Shown: piece after piece, positions 53,713-63,396 of the stretch
Layout of the letters: each line of letters starts with the position of its first letter
How positions within the stretch are numbered: position 1 is the stretch's first letter
Assembly: GCA_963678465.1 (NCBI GenBank)
Contig: OY782858.1
Location: 3,038,001 to 3,102,000, forward strand
Length of the DNA stretch: 64,000 nucleotides
DNA from: Paludibacter sp963678465
GTDB taxonomy: Bacteria; Bacteroidota; Bacteroidia; Bacteroidales; Paludibacteraceae
Direction of reading: 5' to 3'
Notes under the pieces: model-generated
What the model saw: the letters and a program-made list of their open reading frames with translations, nothing else
Databases searched by the model: none
What the model was told of the DNA's origin: nothing
Program-made: the position numbers and the translations under genes

Positions 53713-54732
53713 ATGAAAAGCAAGATAAATGAGTTGCTCGAAGAGGTGAACCGAATGGCTGCCGCCAACGCCGACGAACTGGAAGCGTTGCGAATCAAAT
53801 ACCTGAGTAAAAAAGGACAGATTTCCGAACTCTTCAACGATTTTCGCAATGTGGCCAACGAAGAAAAACGTGAGGTTGGATTGCTTCTTAATGAGTTGAA
53901 AAACACTGCACAGGATAAAATCAACGAACTAAAAGAATCATTCGTTAATGCAGTGGACACATCTAATAAAACAGATTTGACCCGAAGTGCCGACCCTTTT
54001 AAACTGGGAACCCGTCATCCGCTATCGCTTACTAAAAACGAAATTATCGATATTTTTGCCCGTATAGGTTTTACTATTGCCGAAGGCCCTGAAATTGAGG
54101 ATGATTGGCATGTTTTCGGTGCGCTCAATTTCCCTCCCGAACATCCGGCGCGCGATATGCAGGATACATTCTTTATCGAACAACAGCCTGATGTTATTTT
54201 GCGCACGCACACATCGTCGGTACAGTCGCGTGTTATGGCTCATCAGAAACCTCCGATTCGTATGTTGTTCCCGGGTCGTGTGTATCGCAACGAGGCGATT
54301 TCGTATCGTGCCCACTGTTTTTTCCATCAGGTGGAAGGACTTTATATTGACAAAAATGTTTCGTTTGCCGACCTCAAGCAAGCTTTGATGTATTTTGCCA
54401 AGGAAATGTTTGGCGAAGAAACTCAGATTCGTCTGCGTCCATCTTATTTTCCCTTCACCGAACCTAGCGCCGAAATGGACATTTCGTGCAATATATGTGG
54501 CGGTAAAGGATGTCCGTTCTGCAAGCATACCGGTTGGGTCGAAATTCTTGGTTGTGGCATGGTGGATCCAAATGTGTTGGAAAACTGTGGTATCGACTCT
54601 AAAGTATATTCGGGTTACGCATTTGGCATGGGTGTGGAACGCATTACCAACCTGAAATATCAGGTAAAAGACCTGCGCATGTTCTCCGAAAACGATGTGC
54701 GATTCCTGCAACAGTTCGAGTCGGCGCATTGA
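53713..54732 (+). CDS. pheS: Phenylalanine--tRNA ligase alpha subunit
   Basis: The 339-aa catalytic subunit charges tRNA-Phe together with PheT, which is not in this window. It has an N-terminal coiled coil, HPARDMQDTFFI, RTHTSSVQSRVM, motif 2 (GRVYRNEAISYRAHCFFHQVEG), and motif 3 (FGMGVERITNLKYQ). A Cys4 insertion (CNICGGKGCPFCKHTG) is usual in this phylum. I take the ATG at 53713; a TTG at 53707 is possible. Its last 100 bases are copied at 55648. Confidence 0.95.
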   Translation: MKSKINELLEEVNRMAAANADELEALRIKYLSKKGQISELFNDFRNVANEEKREVGLLLNELKNTAQDKINELKESFVNAVDTSNKTDLTRSADPFKLGTRHPLSLTKNEIIDIFARIGFTIAEGPEIEDDWHVFGALNFPPEHPARDMQDTFFIEQQPDVILRTHTSSVQSRVMAHQKPPIRMLFPGRVYRNEAISYRAHCFFHQVEGLYIDKNVSFADLKQALMYFAKEMFGEETQIRLRPSYFPFTEPSAEMDISCNICGGKGCPFCKHTGWVEILGCGMVDPNVLENCGIDSKVYSGYAFGMGVERITNLKYQVKDLRMFSENDVRFLQQFESAH

Positions 54733-54767
54733 TGTTCAAGTTATATTATCTATAGATTACAAAAGCA

Positions 54768-54806
54768 AATAAGGTTGCTGCAAATTTTGCAGCAACCTTA
54801 TTTGTT
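54768..54806. terminator. Terminator of pheS (original copy)
   Basis: AATAAGGTTGCTGCAAA pairs perfectly with its complement (54768-54784 with 54786-54802), usable by both flanking genes. Confidence 0.85.
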
Positions 54807-54843
54807 ATATTCCCTACCTGCTCGATTTTATTGAATTACAAAA

Positions 54844-55389
54844 TTAATTTTCTATATATTTACCTTCTTTTTTCAATTCATCAACAAACTGTTTCCAACC
54901 GGAAAGTATTTTATCCGCATTGTCACGGCGCTCTTTAGCAACACTTGCCGCTTGTCCGGTTCTTTCTGAATTATCGTCAATAGGTAAGCCCCAAGGATAA
55001 CCATCCCTTATATAATATTTATCACCTTCAAGAAAGCTGTAATGTAATAAAGGTATGTTGTATAGAGCACTATTTGTATCAAGAATAACCTTATAATAGA
55101 GAGAAAATAAGAATTGCTCATTCACATAGAAATCCAATAATACATCTGGACTTTTTTGAGAAAATACATTTTGTTTGAATTGTATTTCGCCCGTTTTCCC
55201 ATTGTACGAAACAATATCGTCACTCGTAAACACGGTTTCTGCTACTTGTGTTTCACTTGTCGCAGCTTGTTTAGGTTTCACTTTCACTGCTATCTTCGAA
55301 AGCGATTTTACATTTTCGCTTTCGTTGTTGCACCCAATGAACAAACATACGGACAACAACATTGCGGTTATAAATTTTATTGTCTTCAT
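54844..55389 (-). CDS. Lipoprotein of unknown function
   Basis: The 181-aa protein starts at the ATG at 55389 (MKTIKFITAMLLSVCLFIGC, lipobox FIGC) and has a Lys/Ala-rich linker. It has several Tyr/Phe-rich strands (DFYVNEQFLFSLYYK, DGYPWGLPID) and a charged C-terminal helix. No family recognised. It lies between the real and the copied 3' end of pheS, the same arrangement as the lipoprotein at 868-1314, so it was probably inserted here. Confidence 0.65.
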   Translation of the reverse strand: MKTIKFITAMLLSVCLFIGCNNESENVKSLSKIAVKVKPKQAATSETQVAETVFTSDDIVSYNGKTGEIQFKQNVFSQKSPDVLLDFYVNEQFLFSLYYKVILDTNSALYNIPLLHYSFLEGDKYYIRDGYPWGLPIDDNSERTGQAASVAKERRDNADKILSGWKQFVDELKKEGKYIEN

Positions 55390-55603
55390 TATTGTAGAAA
55401 TTTTAAGATTATAAATTTGCAACAGTCATAACTATTAAACGTAAACCATGTTTCATAAGAATTTGGATTTGAGTTAATTGATTTGGAATTAAATAGTTTT
55501 GTTGCAAAAATAATGATTAATAGTTATTCAATAACTCAGATATAGTTAAATAACATTAAATATACCTAAGTTTTTAGTTTTTCAACAAAAAGAAGTGGGA
55601 TTT

Positions 55604-55759
55604 ATGAAATATATTTTGTATGGAACTCTACTGGGAGTGACTTTGGGTGGAACGCATTACCAACCTGAAATATCAGGTAAAAGACCTGCGCATGTTCTCC
55701 GAAAACGATGTGCGATTCCTGCAGCAGTTCGAGTCGGCGCATTGATGTTCAATGCTTAG
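55604..55759 (+). other. Chimeric 51-codon frame across the copied pheS end
   Basis: MKYILYGTLLGVTLGGTHYQ continues through the pheS-derived bases in another frame and ends at TAG 55757-55759. AAGAAGTGGG before the ATG could bind a ribosome. Either a new small gene or, more likely, an accident at the duplication junction. Confidence 0.25.
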
Positions 55760-55836
55760 GACGTAAGAGTCATATTATCTATAGATTATAAAAACAAATA
55801 AGGTTGCTGCAAATTTTGCAGCAACCTTATTTGTTA
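55648..55836 (+). repeat. Second copy of the pheS 3' end and terminator
   Basis: Bases 55648-55749 repeat 54635-54736 with a single difference (CAA to CAG, silent in pheS). After a 16-base insertion, the rest of the copy (55771-55836) repeats about 54741-54807 with two differences. It includes the terminator stem (55797-55831), which now serves pdxA from the other side. The near-identity means that the duplication is recent or kept uniform. Confidence 0.9.
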
Positions 55837-55857
55837 TACATCAGCATGATTCAAAGC

Positions 55858-56928
55858 TTATTCTACTCTACCGCCTCGTTCTACCCTTTTCTCCACTTTC
55901 AGAGGATTGGCAGTGATTTCTTTGTTGATCATACGATTTTGATAAATATCGCAGGCTGTGTAAATAGCCTGGCGGAATGAATCCTCGGAAGCCATGTTTT
56001 TCCCTGCCAGATCGTAGGCTGTGCCATGTGCCGGTGAAGTGCGTATCACCGAAAGACCGGCGGTAAAGTTCACGCCACTGTCCATCGATATTGTTTTAAA
56101 TGGAATTAATCCCTGGTCGTGATACATTGCCAATATGCCATCGAATTTACTGAACTGACCCGATCCGAAAAATCCATCTGCCGCATAAGGTCCCACGCAA
56201 ACAACGCCCTGTTTCTCGGCTTCTTTCAGCGCTGGAATAATTGTTTTTTGTTCTTCATCGCCAATCACGCCTTCGTCGCCGGCATGTGGGTTAAGTCCCA
56301 ATACTGCAATCCGTGGCCGAACAATCATAAAGTCCTCTTTCAGCGCTTTATTGAATACAAGTAGTTTTTCGGTAATCAGTTCCTTTGTTAGCACATTGGA
56401 TACTTCGGCAACAGGAATATGACCTGTTACTACAGCCACCCGCATTACGTCATTCATCAGCAACATAAGCGATGGAGTTCCGGTGCCAAACTTTTCTTCG
56501 AGGTATTCGGTGTGACCGGGGAAGTGAAAATCGGCGGACTGAATGTTCTTTTTGTTGATAGGCGCAGTTACGATAGCATCCAAAGCACCTTTTTTAAGAT
56601 CCTCGGTGGCTTGTTCCAATGCTGCAAAAGCGGCTTTTCCAGCCTCTTCAGTAGAGCGGCCGAGTTCCACTTTTATTTCATCATCCGAGCAATTGATTAT
56701 ATTTATTCTTTTGGGATTTAGCTCTTCAACACTGTTGATTATATTCAAATTAATTCCCTGAATATCGAGCTGTTTGCGATGAAAAGCAGCTACTTTAGGC
56801 GAACCATAAATAACAGGAACAAAGGCATCGAGCACTCTGCTTTCTGAAAGTGTTTTTAAAATCACTTCATATCCTATGCCGTTTATGTCGCCCTGCGTAA
56901 TGCCAATCACAATTTTTTCTCTTTCCAT
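55858..56928 (-). CDS. pdxA: 4-hydroxythreonine-4-phosphate dehydrogenase
   Basis: The 356-aa NAD-dependent enzyme acts in pyridoxal phosphate synthesis. The metal-binding histidines are visible in FPGHTEYL, NPHAGDEG and MYHDQG. The ATG at 56928 (MEREKIVIGITQGD) is preferred to a TTG two codons earlier. Its start is about 40 bases from the DUF4837 gene stop, on the same strand. Confidence 0.94.
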   Translation of the reverse strand: MEREKIVIGITQGDINGIGYEVILKTLSESRVLDAFVPVIYGSPKVAAFHRKQLDIQGINLNIINSVEELNPKRINIINCSDDEIKVELGRSTEEAGKAAFAALEQATEDLKKGALDAIVTAPINKKNIQSADFHFPGHTEYLEEKFGTGTPSLMLLMNDVMRVAVVTGHIPVAEVSNVLTKELITEKLLVFNKALKEDFMIVRPRIAVLGLNPHAGDEGVIGDEEQKTIIPALKEAEKQGVVCVGPYAADGFFGSGQFSKFDGILAMYHDQGLIPFKTISMDSGVNFTAGLSVIRTSPAHGTAYDLAGKNMASEDSFRQAIYTACDIYQNRMINKEITANPLKVEKRVERGGRVE

Positions 56929-56968
56929 ACTCAACTTATAGTTAATGTATTATCCTGTGGATGATGTA

Positions 56969-58009
56969 TTATTTTTCAGCTTTCTTTTCGGCTACTACCG
57001 ATACTTCGTTCAATGCATTGATTTCCTGAGGAAGCTTGGCTGAGAACAAAACGGCTTCGAGCTGTCGAATCGGATTGCGTTTTTTCTTTCCCGGAGCAAA
57101 TACAAATACTTCCATAGTGATTACGCGCTGATTAATTTCGTCCAAACGTGTGTGGCTATAGAATGGACCTCCCATGGAAGCGCCGTTCTTCATTTTCCAT
57201 AAACCACGTACCTCGGCACAATATCCTTTGTTTACCCATATTTCATTGAAAAGCGGATCCACATATTTCAGTTCCGTGCCCATATACGAGCCTTTCAATT
57301 CGCCCGGCATATTTGCTTTCATTACCGAGTCGCGTTTGGCAATAATGTAGTCTTTTGTAAATGTGTTTTTATCAGTATAGGGATATGAATAAATTACAAT
57401 ATCCTGACGCACACTTACCTGATCATTTGTAATCCAATAAAAATCTTTCTTCTTTGTGGCTTTGCTTATGCCTTGCGGAATGTTAATCTGAATGCCGAAC
57501 ATTTTTTCTATTTCGGCTTTGTCTTTTTCGTTTACATACTGTTTGTTAAACTCTATTGACCGTTCGCGTTCAGTGCGGATGAAATAGTCAAGAATTTGTT
57601 TGCCGTATTGCTCAACTGTAGCTGCAAATACCGAATCGTTGGGCGCTACAATTTTTACGATGGACTGCGGAGTTGCCCAGCGGTTTTTGCCATAAGTAAT
57701 TTTTGGAGCAGTGTATTTGTCCGAAATATCGGTAATCAATAGGTTACGTGATGGTTTCAGCACATCTGTAAATTCAGCAGGCGTACATTGATGCACATCC
57801 ATCATTGGTTCGGGCTGTGGAAGTCCGTACATGTCCTGGTCGAGAACGGCAACAATGGAGCGTCCCGAAGGTTGCTGCCAGGCTGAGTCGCCCATTACAA
57901 CAAGAATTTCGTATTGAGTACCCGAAACTGATGGTAAAGTAACTGTGTTGAAATCACAGGACGTCAAAAAGATGAAAGGAAGAGCTAACAGCCAAAGTTT
58001 TGTTTTCAT
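56969..58009 (-). CDS. DUF4837 lipoprotein
   Basis: The 346-aa protein has a lipoprotein signal (LTSC) and the family blocks EILVVMGDSAWQQPSGR, WATPQSIVKIVAPND and SHTRLDEINQRVITMEVFVF. The family is Bacteroidetes-specific and of unknown function. It lies in a run with pdxA and two amidase genes. Confidence 0.88.
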   Translation of the reverse strand: MKTKLWLLALPFIFLTSCDFNTVTLPSVSGTQYEILVVMGDSAWQQPSGRSIVAVLDQDMYGLPQPEPMMDVHQCTPAEFTDVLKPSRNLLITDISDKYTAPKITYGKNRWATPQSIVKIVAPNDSVFAATVEQYGKQILDYFIRTERERSIEFNKQYVNEKDKAEIEKMFGIQINIPQGISKATKKKDFYWITNDQVSVRQDIVIYSYPYTDKNTFTKDYIIAKRDSVMKANMPGELKGSYMGTELKYVDPLFNEIWVNKGYCAEVRGLWKMKNGASMGGPFYSHTRLDEINQRVITMEVFVFAPGKKKRNPIRQLEAVLFSAKLPQEINALNEVSVVAEKKAEK

Positions 58010-58036
58010 TGTATGTTGATTTATTGATGAATAAAT

Positions 58037-61000
58037 TTATTTTTTTGTGTTTGACAATTTCATGCTTTTTATGTTGAAAAAATTCAGTACACTTTCCATA
58101 AGTCGGTTACGTTCTTTTTCTGATTGAATGGTTTCGAACGGAAATCCGAACGAACAAACTTTGTAATTTCCTGAATACGCTACTCCTGCGCTAAGATTAG
58201 TACCTGCATATCTACAAACTGTAACAGCTCCAGCTCCGGCCGGTTCAATAGCGTCAGTGGACTCAAGATAATATGAAATCTTGTTGGGCTTATCGTAAAA
58301 GTCGAATTCAGCCTGATCGAACTGTGCAAAAGGTGAATTCACCATTTTTACTTTCGGATTTAAACTTGCTTTTGATGATCTGAACTTGTATTTCAGAATA
58401 TTTTCCAAAAAGATCCGTTCATCGGTGTTTATGTAATTCCCTTTGTAAAAATCAGATGCAATATAAGCTCCACTCACCATTAAATGTCCACCTGCCAAAC
58501 AATACGAACGCAAAGACTGCTGCAAAGCTAATGGAAAAGTTTTAAATTCAGCAGGTTTTTTTGTATTTCCTATGTATGTTTGTTTTTGTTTGCCCAAAAT
58601 AAGGTCTGTCACCTTGTATTTTTTCAGATCTACATTCCCTTTTTCCACCGAGAGTTTACTTGTTGATACAAACGAATAGCCGGCTGCTTTTATTGCTTTT
58701 CCGTGCAGGTAGGGATAGTCAAAACTATTCCCGGCAATTTCCTTGTTTTCGTAATTGCTGTAGCTGGCGCCGAAACCCTGATCATCATCGCTTTTCCATG
58801 GTTTCGATCGGTCAAATTCGTACTGTTTGCCTATAAATGCATAATCCGAGAGGTAGGAAACTCCGGCATCTTCGTCATTGTAAAATCCGGGTGCTGTGGA
58901 GTTGACAACACTCAGAGGAGCGCTTAGCCGGTCAAATCCATTGACGATAAGTACTTCGGGTTTGTCGTTGTTGGCGCGATAGACCGATAGAATTTCGGAT
59001 GGAAAGCTTTCGCCTCCCTTGTTGATGGCCGCAATTTTAAAACTGTAAATTTTTCCGGGCTGAACATCCAACACAATATTGCTTTTTTCGCTGATAATGC
59101 CATTGTTGAATCCACCATCATCAATACGTGTGTATACAATGTATTTATCGGGTTTTGCTGTAGGTTCAATACTGTCATTCACGGGCGTCCATGTAAGTTC
59201 TACTTTGTTACGGGCAACAAATCGGGTGCTGAAACCTTCTACAGGTAAAGGTTGTACCACATATTCGGTTCCTGAATTAAAAGAAAGGTATTTAAGAATG
59301 CCTTTGTAAATGGCTCTGCTCACAGTGAAACGGAAGCGGGGATCGAGGCCGTATCGCATATCGGCTAAGTTTTGATGCGACAAGAGTTCCAGCAACATCG
59401 AAGGCATTTCGGGTACGCGTGACTCGCTGTAGGATTTGTTCCATAAGCCACGACGCGTCCATTCCGGTGCAAATGTTTGGCGAATGTCCTGAACGATTTG
59501 TGTTTGAACGATATCGGTAAGGTCTCTTGACGTCCACCGTGAATAGCCGTTTTCGAAAACAGTTTTTCCATCCGAATTTGTAACAGTGCAGATGGCAAGT
59601 GTGCCAACGATAGAATCGTTTTTAAAAGTACCGGCATCGGTATGAAAAGCCAGGGCCATGTCGACAGGTACGTTTAAGCCGGGTTTGCCGGGTAAAACAG
59701 AGGAGCCGCCTGCTAAAAAGTTCACCCAGTGTCCACGCGACTGATAATCGTCATTATAGTCATTCATCCCCTTGGTGATGCTATAAATGCTATCGGGCAT
59801 ACCAGCCCATTGCAGCCAGTATCGGGCGGCTTCGGTGTAGCGGGGATAACCACTGATAACAGGTTCGATGGGTAGCGCGTCTACGGTGGCTTTTATAGCA
59901 ATAGCGCTACTGTCCGAGCTTTTTTGGTTCGGAAGACTTCCGGCTACGTTCGGATTGCGAGCCATATTACCCATGCCTCCACCTATTTTAACGGCATCGG
60001 CAGTAATTATTTTATCGTGGAATGAGCTGAAGTTTGTAAGAACCACGCGTGCCTGATTGCTTTTTCCTTTATTGAACTTAAAATGACCCAGGTACAACCA
60101 TGTTCCACCATAGATGGTTTGGTTCACTTTGAACTCTGTTTTTCCTCCGCGATGGTAGACTGTATATCGTGCATCGGGAGCACTTTTGTCGGTGGTTTTG
60201 TACGAAACATAAACGGCGTAGCTTCCTGCTTCAGGAATATCTGCATTCCATTCTGCATAACTCATTTCATCTGTATCGTTGATCGATGGGATGTATCTGT
60301 AGGTTCCCATAGCAAAAGGGTTTTCTCCCTGCAGGTATACTTTTTGGCTGAAAGCAAATCCGGTACCTCCTGTTTTCCAGCTTTTCCGGTCGTTGTGTTC
60401 GTGGTACCTGCTTCCTCCTATTTTGTTGTCGTTATCAATAATTACTTCGTTCAGTTGTGTATCCCGTTCGCGGGGCAAAAGCACATTGGCACCTGCATTT
60501 TCGAGCATGGGCGTTAGGAAAGGCAATACGTAGGATTGTGTATACAAATCTTCGACGGTTTGAAAAAGTCGGGCTCTTTGCCAGGTCCATCGTGCTGATT
60601 TCTGATTGTAGTACCAGCCATGACTTTGCCATAGCGCAATATGACGATGTTGAAGTCCCTGTTCTACTTTGTAGGGAGCTGAGAGATTAGTGACCAATGG
60701 AAGTGAAGGAGGCACAACTTTATAAAGTCGTTGGCGCTCGATGTTTTCCTGACGATAAAAATTGGGAATATAATCCTCAATATAGCGTTTGTCGGACACA
60801 CATAAAATTTTAAAACCCGGATATTTGGAGCTTAAAACATTGGATAGCATGTTGTAAATCTGCTGTACATTCTCTTTGCGGAAAGGAATCTGCGAAAGCA
60901 CATCTCCTGCGAGCACAGTTACGGTTTTGTCCTTTTGATTCACTTCAATGCCTGCAATATTGATTCTGCCAAGAGCAGCATAACTGTTTGCAATAACGGT

Positions 61001-61099
61001 GAGCGAATCGCTGATTTGTTTTTCAGTGTTTTTTTGGGCCGGCGCTATAAAAGTGTTGATGGATAAAGCGGTGAGCAGAAATATATGTTTTAGTTTCAT
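58037..61099 (-). CDS. Large exported amidase-like protein with golvesin-type and fibronectin III domains
   Basis: The 1,020-aa protein begins with a signal peptide (start at 61099, MKLKHIFLLTALSINTFIAPAQ... shortened here to the first 20 residues). It contains an amidase_3-like catalytic unit split by an inserted domain: IALWQSHGWYYN with His and a Glu from LPRERD before it, then LAFHTDAGTF and LLELLSHQN after it. The insert (about 270-400) is of the golvesin/xanthan lyase beta type (SYAVYVSYKTTD). A fibronectin III domain and a C-terminal domain follow. It is often annotated xanthan lyase in Bacteroidales, but a cell-wall amidase role is more plausible from motifs. Confidence 0.8.
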   Translation of the reverse strand: MKLKHIFLLTALSINTFIAPAQKNTEKQISDSLTVIANSYAALGRINIAGIEVNQKDKTVTVLAGDVLSQIPFRKENVQQIYNMLSNVLSSKYPGFKILCVSDKRYIEDYIPNFYRQENIERQRLYKVVPPSLPLVTNLSAPYKVEQGLQHRHIALWQSHGWYYNQKSARWTWQRARLFQTVEDLYTQSYVLPFLTPMLENAGANVLLPRERDTQLNEVIIDNDNKIGGSRYHEHNDRKSWKTGGTGFAFSQKVYLQGENPFAMGTYRYIPSINDTDEMSYAEWNADIPEAGSYAVYVSYKTTDKSAPDARYTVYHRGGKTEFKVNQTIYGGTWLYLGHFKFNKGKSNQARVVLTNFSSFHDKIITADAVKIGGGMGNMARNPNVAGSLPNQKSSDSSAIAIKATVDALPIEPVISGYPRYTEAARYWLQWAGMPDSIYSITKGMNDYNDDYQSRGHWVNFLAGGSSVLPGKPGLNVPVDMALAFHTDAGTFKNDSIVGTLAICTVTNSDGKTVFENGYSRWTSRDLTDIVQTQIVQDIRQTFAPEWTRRGLWNKSYSESRVPEMPSMLLELLSHQNLADMRYGLDPRFRFTVSRAIYKGILKYLSFNSGTEYVVQPLPVEGFSTRFVARNKVELTWTPVNDSIEPTAKPDKYIVYTRIDDGGFNNGIISEKSNIVLDVQPGKIYSFKIAAINKGGESFPSEILSVYRANNDKPEVLIVNGFDRLSAPLSVVNSTAPGFYNDEDAGVSYLSDYAFIGKQYEFDRSKPWKSDDDQGFGASYSNYENKEIAGNSFDYPYLHGKAIKAAGYSFVSTSKLSVEKGNVDLKKYKVTDLILGKQKQTYIGNTKKPAEFKTFPLALQQSLRSYCLAGGHLMVSGAYIASDFYKGNYINTDERIFLENILKYKFRSSKASLNPKVKMVNSPFAQFDQAEFDFYDKPNKISYYLESTDAIEPAGAGAVTVCRYAGTNLSAGVAYSGNYKVCSFGFPFETIQSEKERNRLMESVLNFFNIKSMKLSNTKK

Positions 61100-61107
61100 T
61101 TTTAGTA

Positions 61108-61662
61108 TTATAGATTTAATCTTATTCTGAAATTTTCCCAATCCATATTCCATGGATCGGTTTTGCGTTCGGGCGAAATATCGCTGTGCCGCAAAATGTA
61201 TTTTATCTTATGTCTGAGTTGTATGTTTTTTACAAGTTCTACCAATGCATTGATTTGTAGTTCGGTGGGTGCTTCGGTAAACGAAGTGACCAGCTCAATT
61301 CCAATAGAGCAACTGTTGACGGATCTGCGTCCATCGGGCAACTGGCTTTTGCCGGCATGATAGGCGATGTCCTTTTCGTTCACCAGGCGGTAAACTACTC
61401 CATCTCTTCCTATCAGGTAATGAGCGCTTACGTGGTAGCGCGTAAATTGCTTAATAATTGAGTCTACGTTGTACAAATCGCCACCCGAGTTATTGAAAAC
61501 CGAGTGAATTATGATGGCATCAATCTTGCGGGAGTTGTTTTTAGTAAAACCTGATTTTACAGGTTTTTCAACGGGGACTATGTCTGCATTAACAGTAATA
61601 TTCATGCCTGCAAGCAAACAGATCATTAGCAGTATCTTTATTTTCACAGACCAGTTCAACAT
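61108..61662 (-). CDS. N-acetylmuramoyl-L-alanine amidase (amidase_2, AmpD/PGRP type)
   Basis: The 184-aa protein has a signal peptide ending about residue 26 and a zinc amidase domain: IDAIIIHSVFNN (first His), YHVSAHYLIGRDGVVYRL, IAYHAGKSQ, GIELV, and LRHSDISPERKTDPW at the end (His and Asp). It cuts the peptide from muramic acid. It lies eight bases upstream of the large amidase-like gene, so the two are co-expressed. Confidence 0.9.
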   Translation of the reverse strand: MLNWSVKIKILLMICLLAGMNITVNADIVPVEKPVKSGFTKNNSRKIDAIIIHSVFNNSGGDLYNVDSIIKQFTRYHVSAHYLIGRDGVVYRLVNEKDIAYHAGKSQLPDGRRSVNSCSIGIELVTSFTEAPTELQINALVELVKNIQLRHKIKYILRHSDISPERKTDPWNMDWENFRIRLNL

Positions 61663-61785
61663 GCTTAAGAGAAACAGAGATTAAAAAATATTTATCCATT
61701 CGGAAATTAAGTTTTTCCGATGGGTCAAAATTAGCTATAAACACCCGAAAAGCCATGCTGCTCAGATAAAATAAATCTTAAAAAA

Positions 61786-62226
61786 TCACATAATTAGTCC
61801 ATTCAAGTACATCCAAACTATGTATCTTGCAAATTTACCAAGCAACATCGAAAGCGCTACTATCCACCATCTGCAACGAAAATAGCCGGATGCAACCGCA
61901 ATCACATCGCCTACTCCGGGTAGAAATGAGAAAAAAGCAAACCAGTCGCCATATCGATGAAGTTTACCCATAAATTTTTCCATTTTTTCCTTTTTTATGC
62001 GAAGGTATTTTTCTATCCACTCTATTTTGCCAAGCCGCCCCATGTAATAGCAGGTCATGCCACCGAGCCAGTTGCCTAATGTGGCCACAAACACACATTT
62101 CCATGCATCCAGACCGCCGAAAACCATTGCCGAAAATACCACTTCGGAGCTAAAAGGAACTACTGTGGCTGCAAGAAAAGAGGCGATGAATAATCCCAGA
62201 TAGCCTAATCCGATCAAGTCTGTCAT
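61786..62226 (-). CDS. YqaA family (DedA/SNARE-associated) membrane protein
   Basis: The 146-aa protein has about four hydrophobic segments and the family motif region FLAATVVPFSSEVVF, LGNWLGGMTCYYMGRLGK and FFSFLPGVGDVIAVASGYF. YqaA relatives are small members of the DedA superfamily, probably lipid-linked carriers. The gene starts with TAATG overlap with the preceding gene. Confidence 0.88.
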   Translation of the reverse strand: MTDLIGLGYLGLFIASFLAATVVPFSSEVVFSAMVFGGLDAWKCVFVATLGNWLGGMTCYYMGRLGKIEWIEKYLRIKKEKMEKFMGKLHRYGDWFAFFSFLPGVGDVIAVASGYFRCRWWIVALSMLLGKFARYIVWMYLNGLIM

Positions 62227-63215
62227 TAACGAAGTATGAGGTTAGATGCTAAATAAGCAAGATTGATAATTACAAGCACAATAAAAAGTATAGCGTAGAA
62301 TCCATTGGGTTTCAATGTCAACGGGTGAGCGATTAATACTGCATAAGCCATCAGCGTGAACGGAATAAATATTGCGTAGCAATTTACAAAAACGATGGAG
62401 AATACAAATGAAAAGATAAGAATTATAGTCAGAAAATTCAACTTGGCACGCGACTGAATGGAATCGCCATGCAGGTTTGAGTACAAGCCCACTAAACCTG
62501 TAATTATTATCAGCGTCATACAGGCCAGATAAATCAATTCGTTTACAGGCCTTTCAAATAAGGTAAATCCGGTTTCGAAGCCCGTGAACAAAGTATTGAT
62601 CCACAACAAATCGGGTTCGAAATAATATCGTATTGTAAAGTAAAATATCCAGGGAACAAGTCCTCCGAACACAGAGGCCAGAAAAGTGCGGAGTGAAAAA
62701 CTCCCGAAACGTATCATCCCCATCCAGCAAACCGCTAAAAAAAGGAGAATAGGTTCGATAAACAAGCTACCGGTGGCAATCAGCAAACTTCCCAGGAATG
62801 CTTGTTCGGATGCCTGTTTATCTCTGAACATATTGAAAAACACAAACAGGGCGATCAACATCAATGTGAGCGCAAAATGAGCGCCCGGAAGTTGATGGGT
62901 TTGACCTGCTACCGACATAAGCATCAAAAATACAAATACAGGAATAAAAGTCCTGTTCCGGATAATTGTAAACCGGTTATTGAGTTGAGCAATCAGAAAG
63001 GCATTCAGCAAGGTGAGCAGCAGGCTTGTGATGCTTGTAAGCAATCCTGCGGGCAAAATATTTTCCACCGCTTTGGACAGAGGAGAACCCAGCGCCACCG
63101 GACTATCGACAACCGTGGTGCTGAAAACAACAAGCCACAATGCGATAGAAGCTACAATCAATAGCGTCGACAACGATAGGGAAGGGGTAATTATTTTTTT
63201 TAGCGTTACTCTCAT
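62226..63215 (-). CDS. DUF6427 membrane protein
   Basis: The 329-aa protein has about ten membrane segments. The family (number from memory) is confined to Bacteroidetes; typical features are the AFLIAQLNNRFTIIRNRTF block and FRDKQASEQAFLGSLLIATG then GMIRFGSFSLRTF. Its function is not known. Coupled to yqaA. Confidence 0.75.
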   Translation of the reverse strand: MRVTLKKIITPSLSLSTLLIVASIALWLVVFSTTVVDSPVALGSPLSKAVENILPAGLLTSITSLLLTLLNAFLIAQLNNRFTIIRNRTFIPVFVFLMLMSVAGQTHQLPGAHFALTLMLIALFVFFNMFRDKQASEQAFLGSLLIATGSLFIEPILLFLAVCWMGMIRFGSFSLRTFLASVFGGLVPWIFYFTIRYYFEPDLLWINTLFTGFETGFTLFERPVNELIYLACMTLIIITGLVGLYSNLHGDSIQSRAKLNFLTIILIFSFVFSIVFVNCYAIFIPFTLMAYAVLIAHPLTLKPNGFYAILFIVLVIINLAYLASNLILR

Positions 63216-63334
63216 GTGTTTTCTAACATCAGTATTTCAACTTATACAACGAAACCCAATAACATCATCATTCAGCTTGCTACATCAGTTCAATGCTTTG
63301 TGTTTGCAAAAGTAAGTAATCCCTTTCACAAACT

Positions 63335-63376
63335 AAAACAGGTACAGATAAAATCTTTTTATCTGTACCTGTTTTA
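63335..63376. terminator. Terminator of the M3 peptidase gene
   Basis: A 16-bp stem (63335-63350 with 63360-63375) with AT-rich runs on both sides; it follows the peptidase stop on the minus strand. Confidence 0.8.
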
Positions 63377-63396
63377 CTTACTTTTTGCAACGGATA

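Noticed and set aside
54022..54729. 235-aa minus-strand frame inside pheS
   Set aside because: Antisense shadow of pheS.
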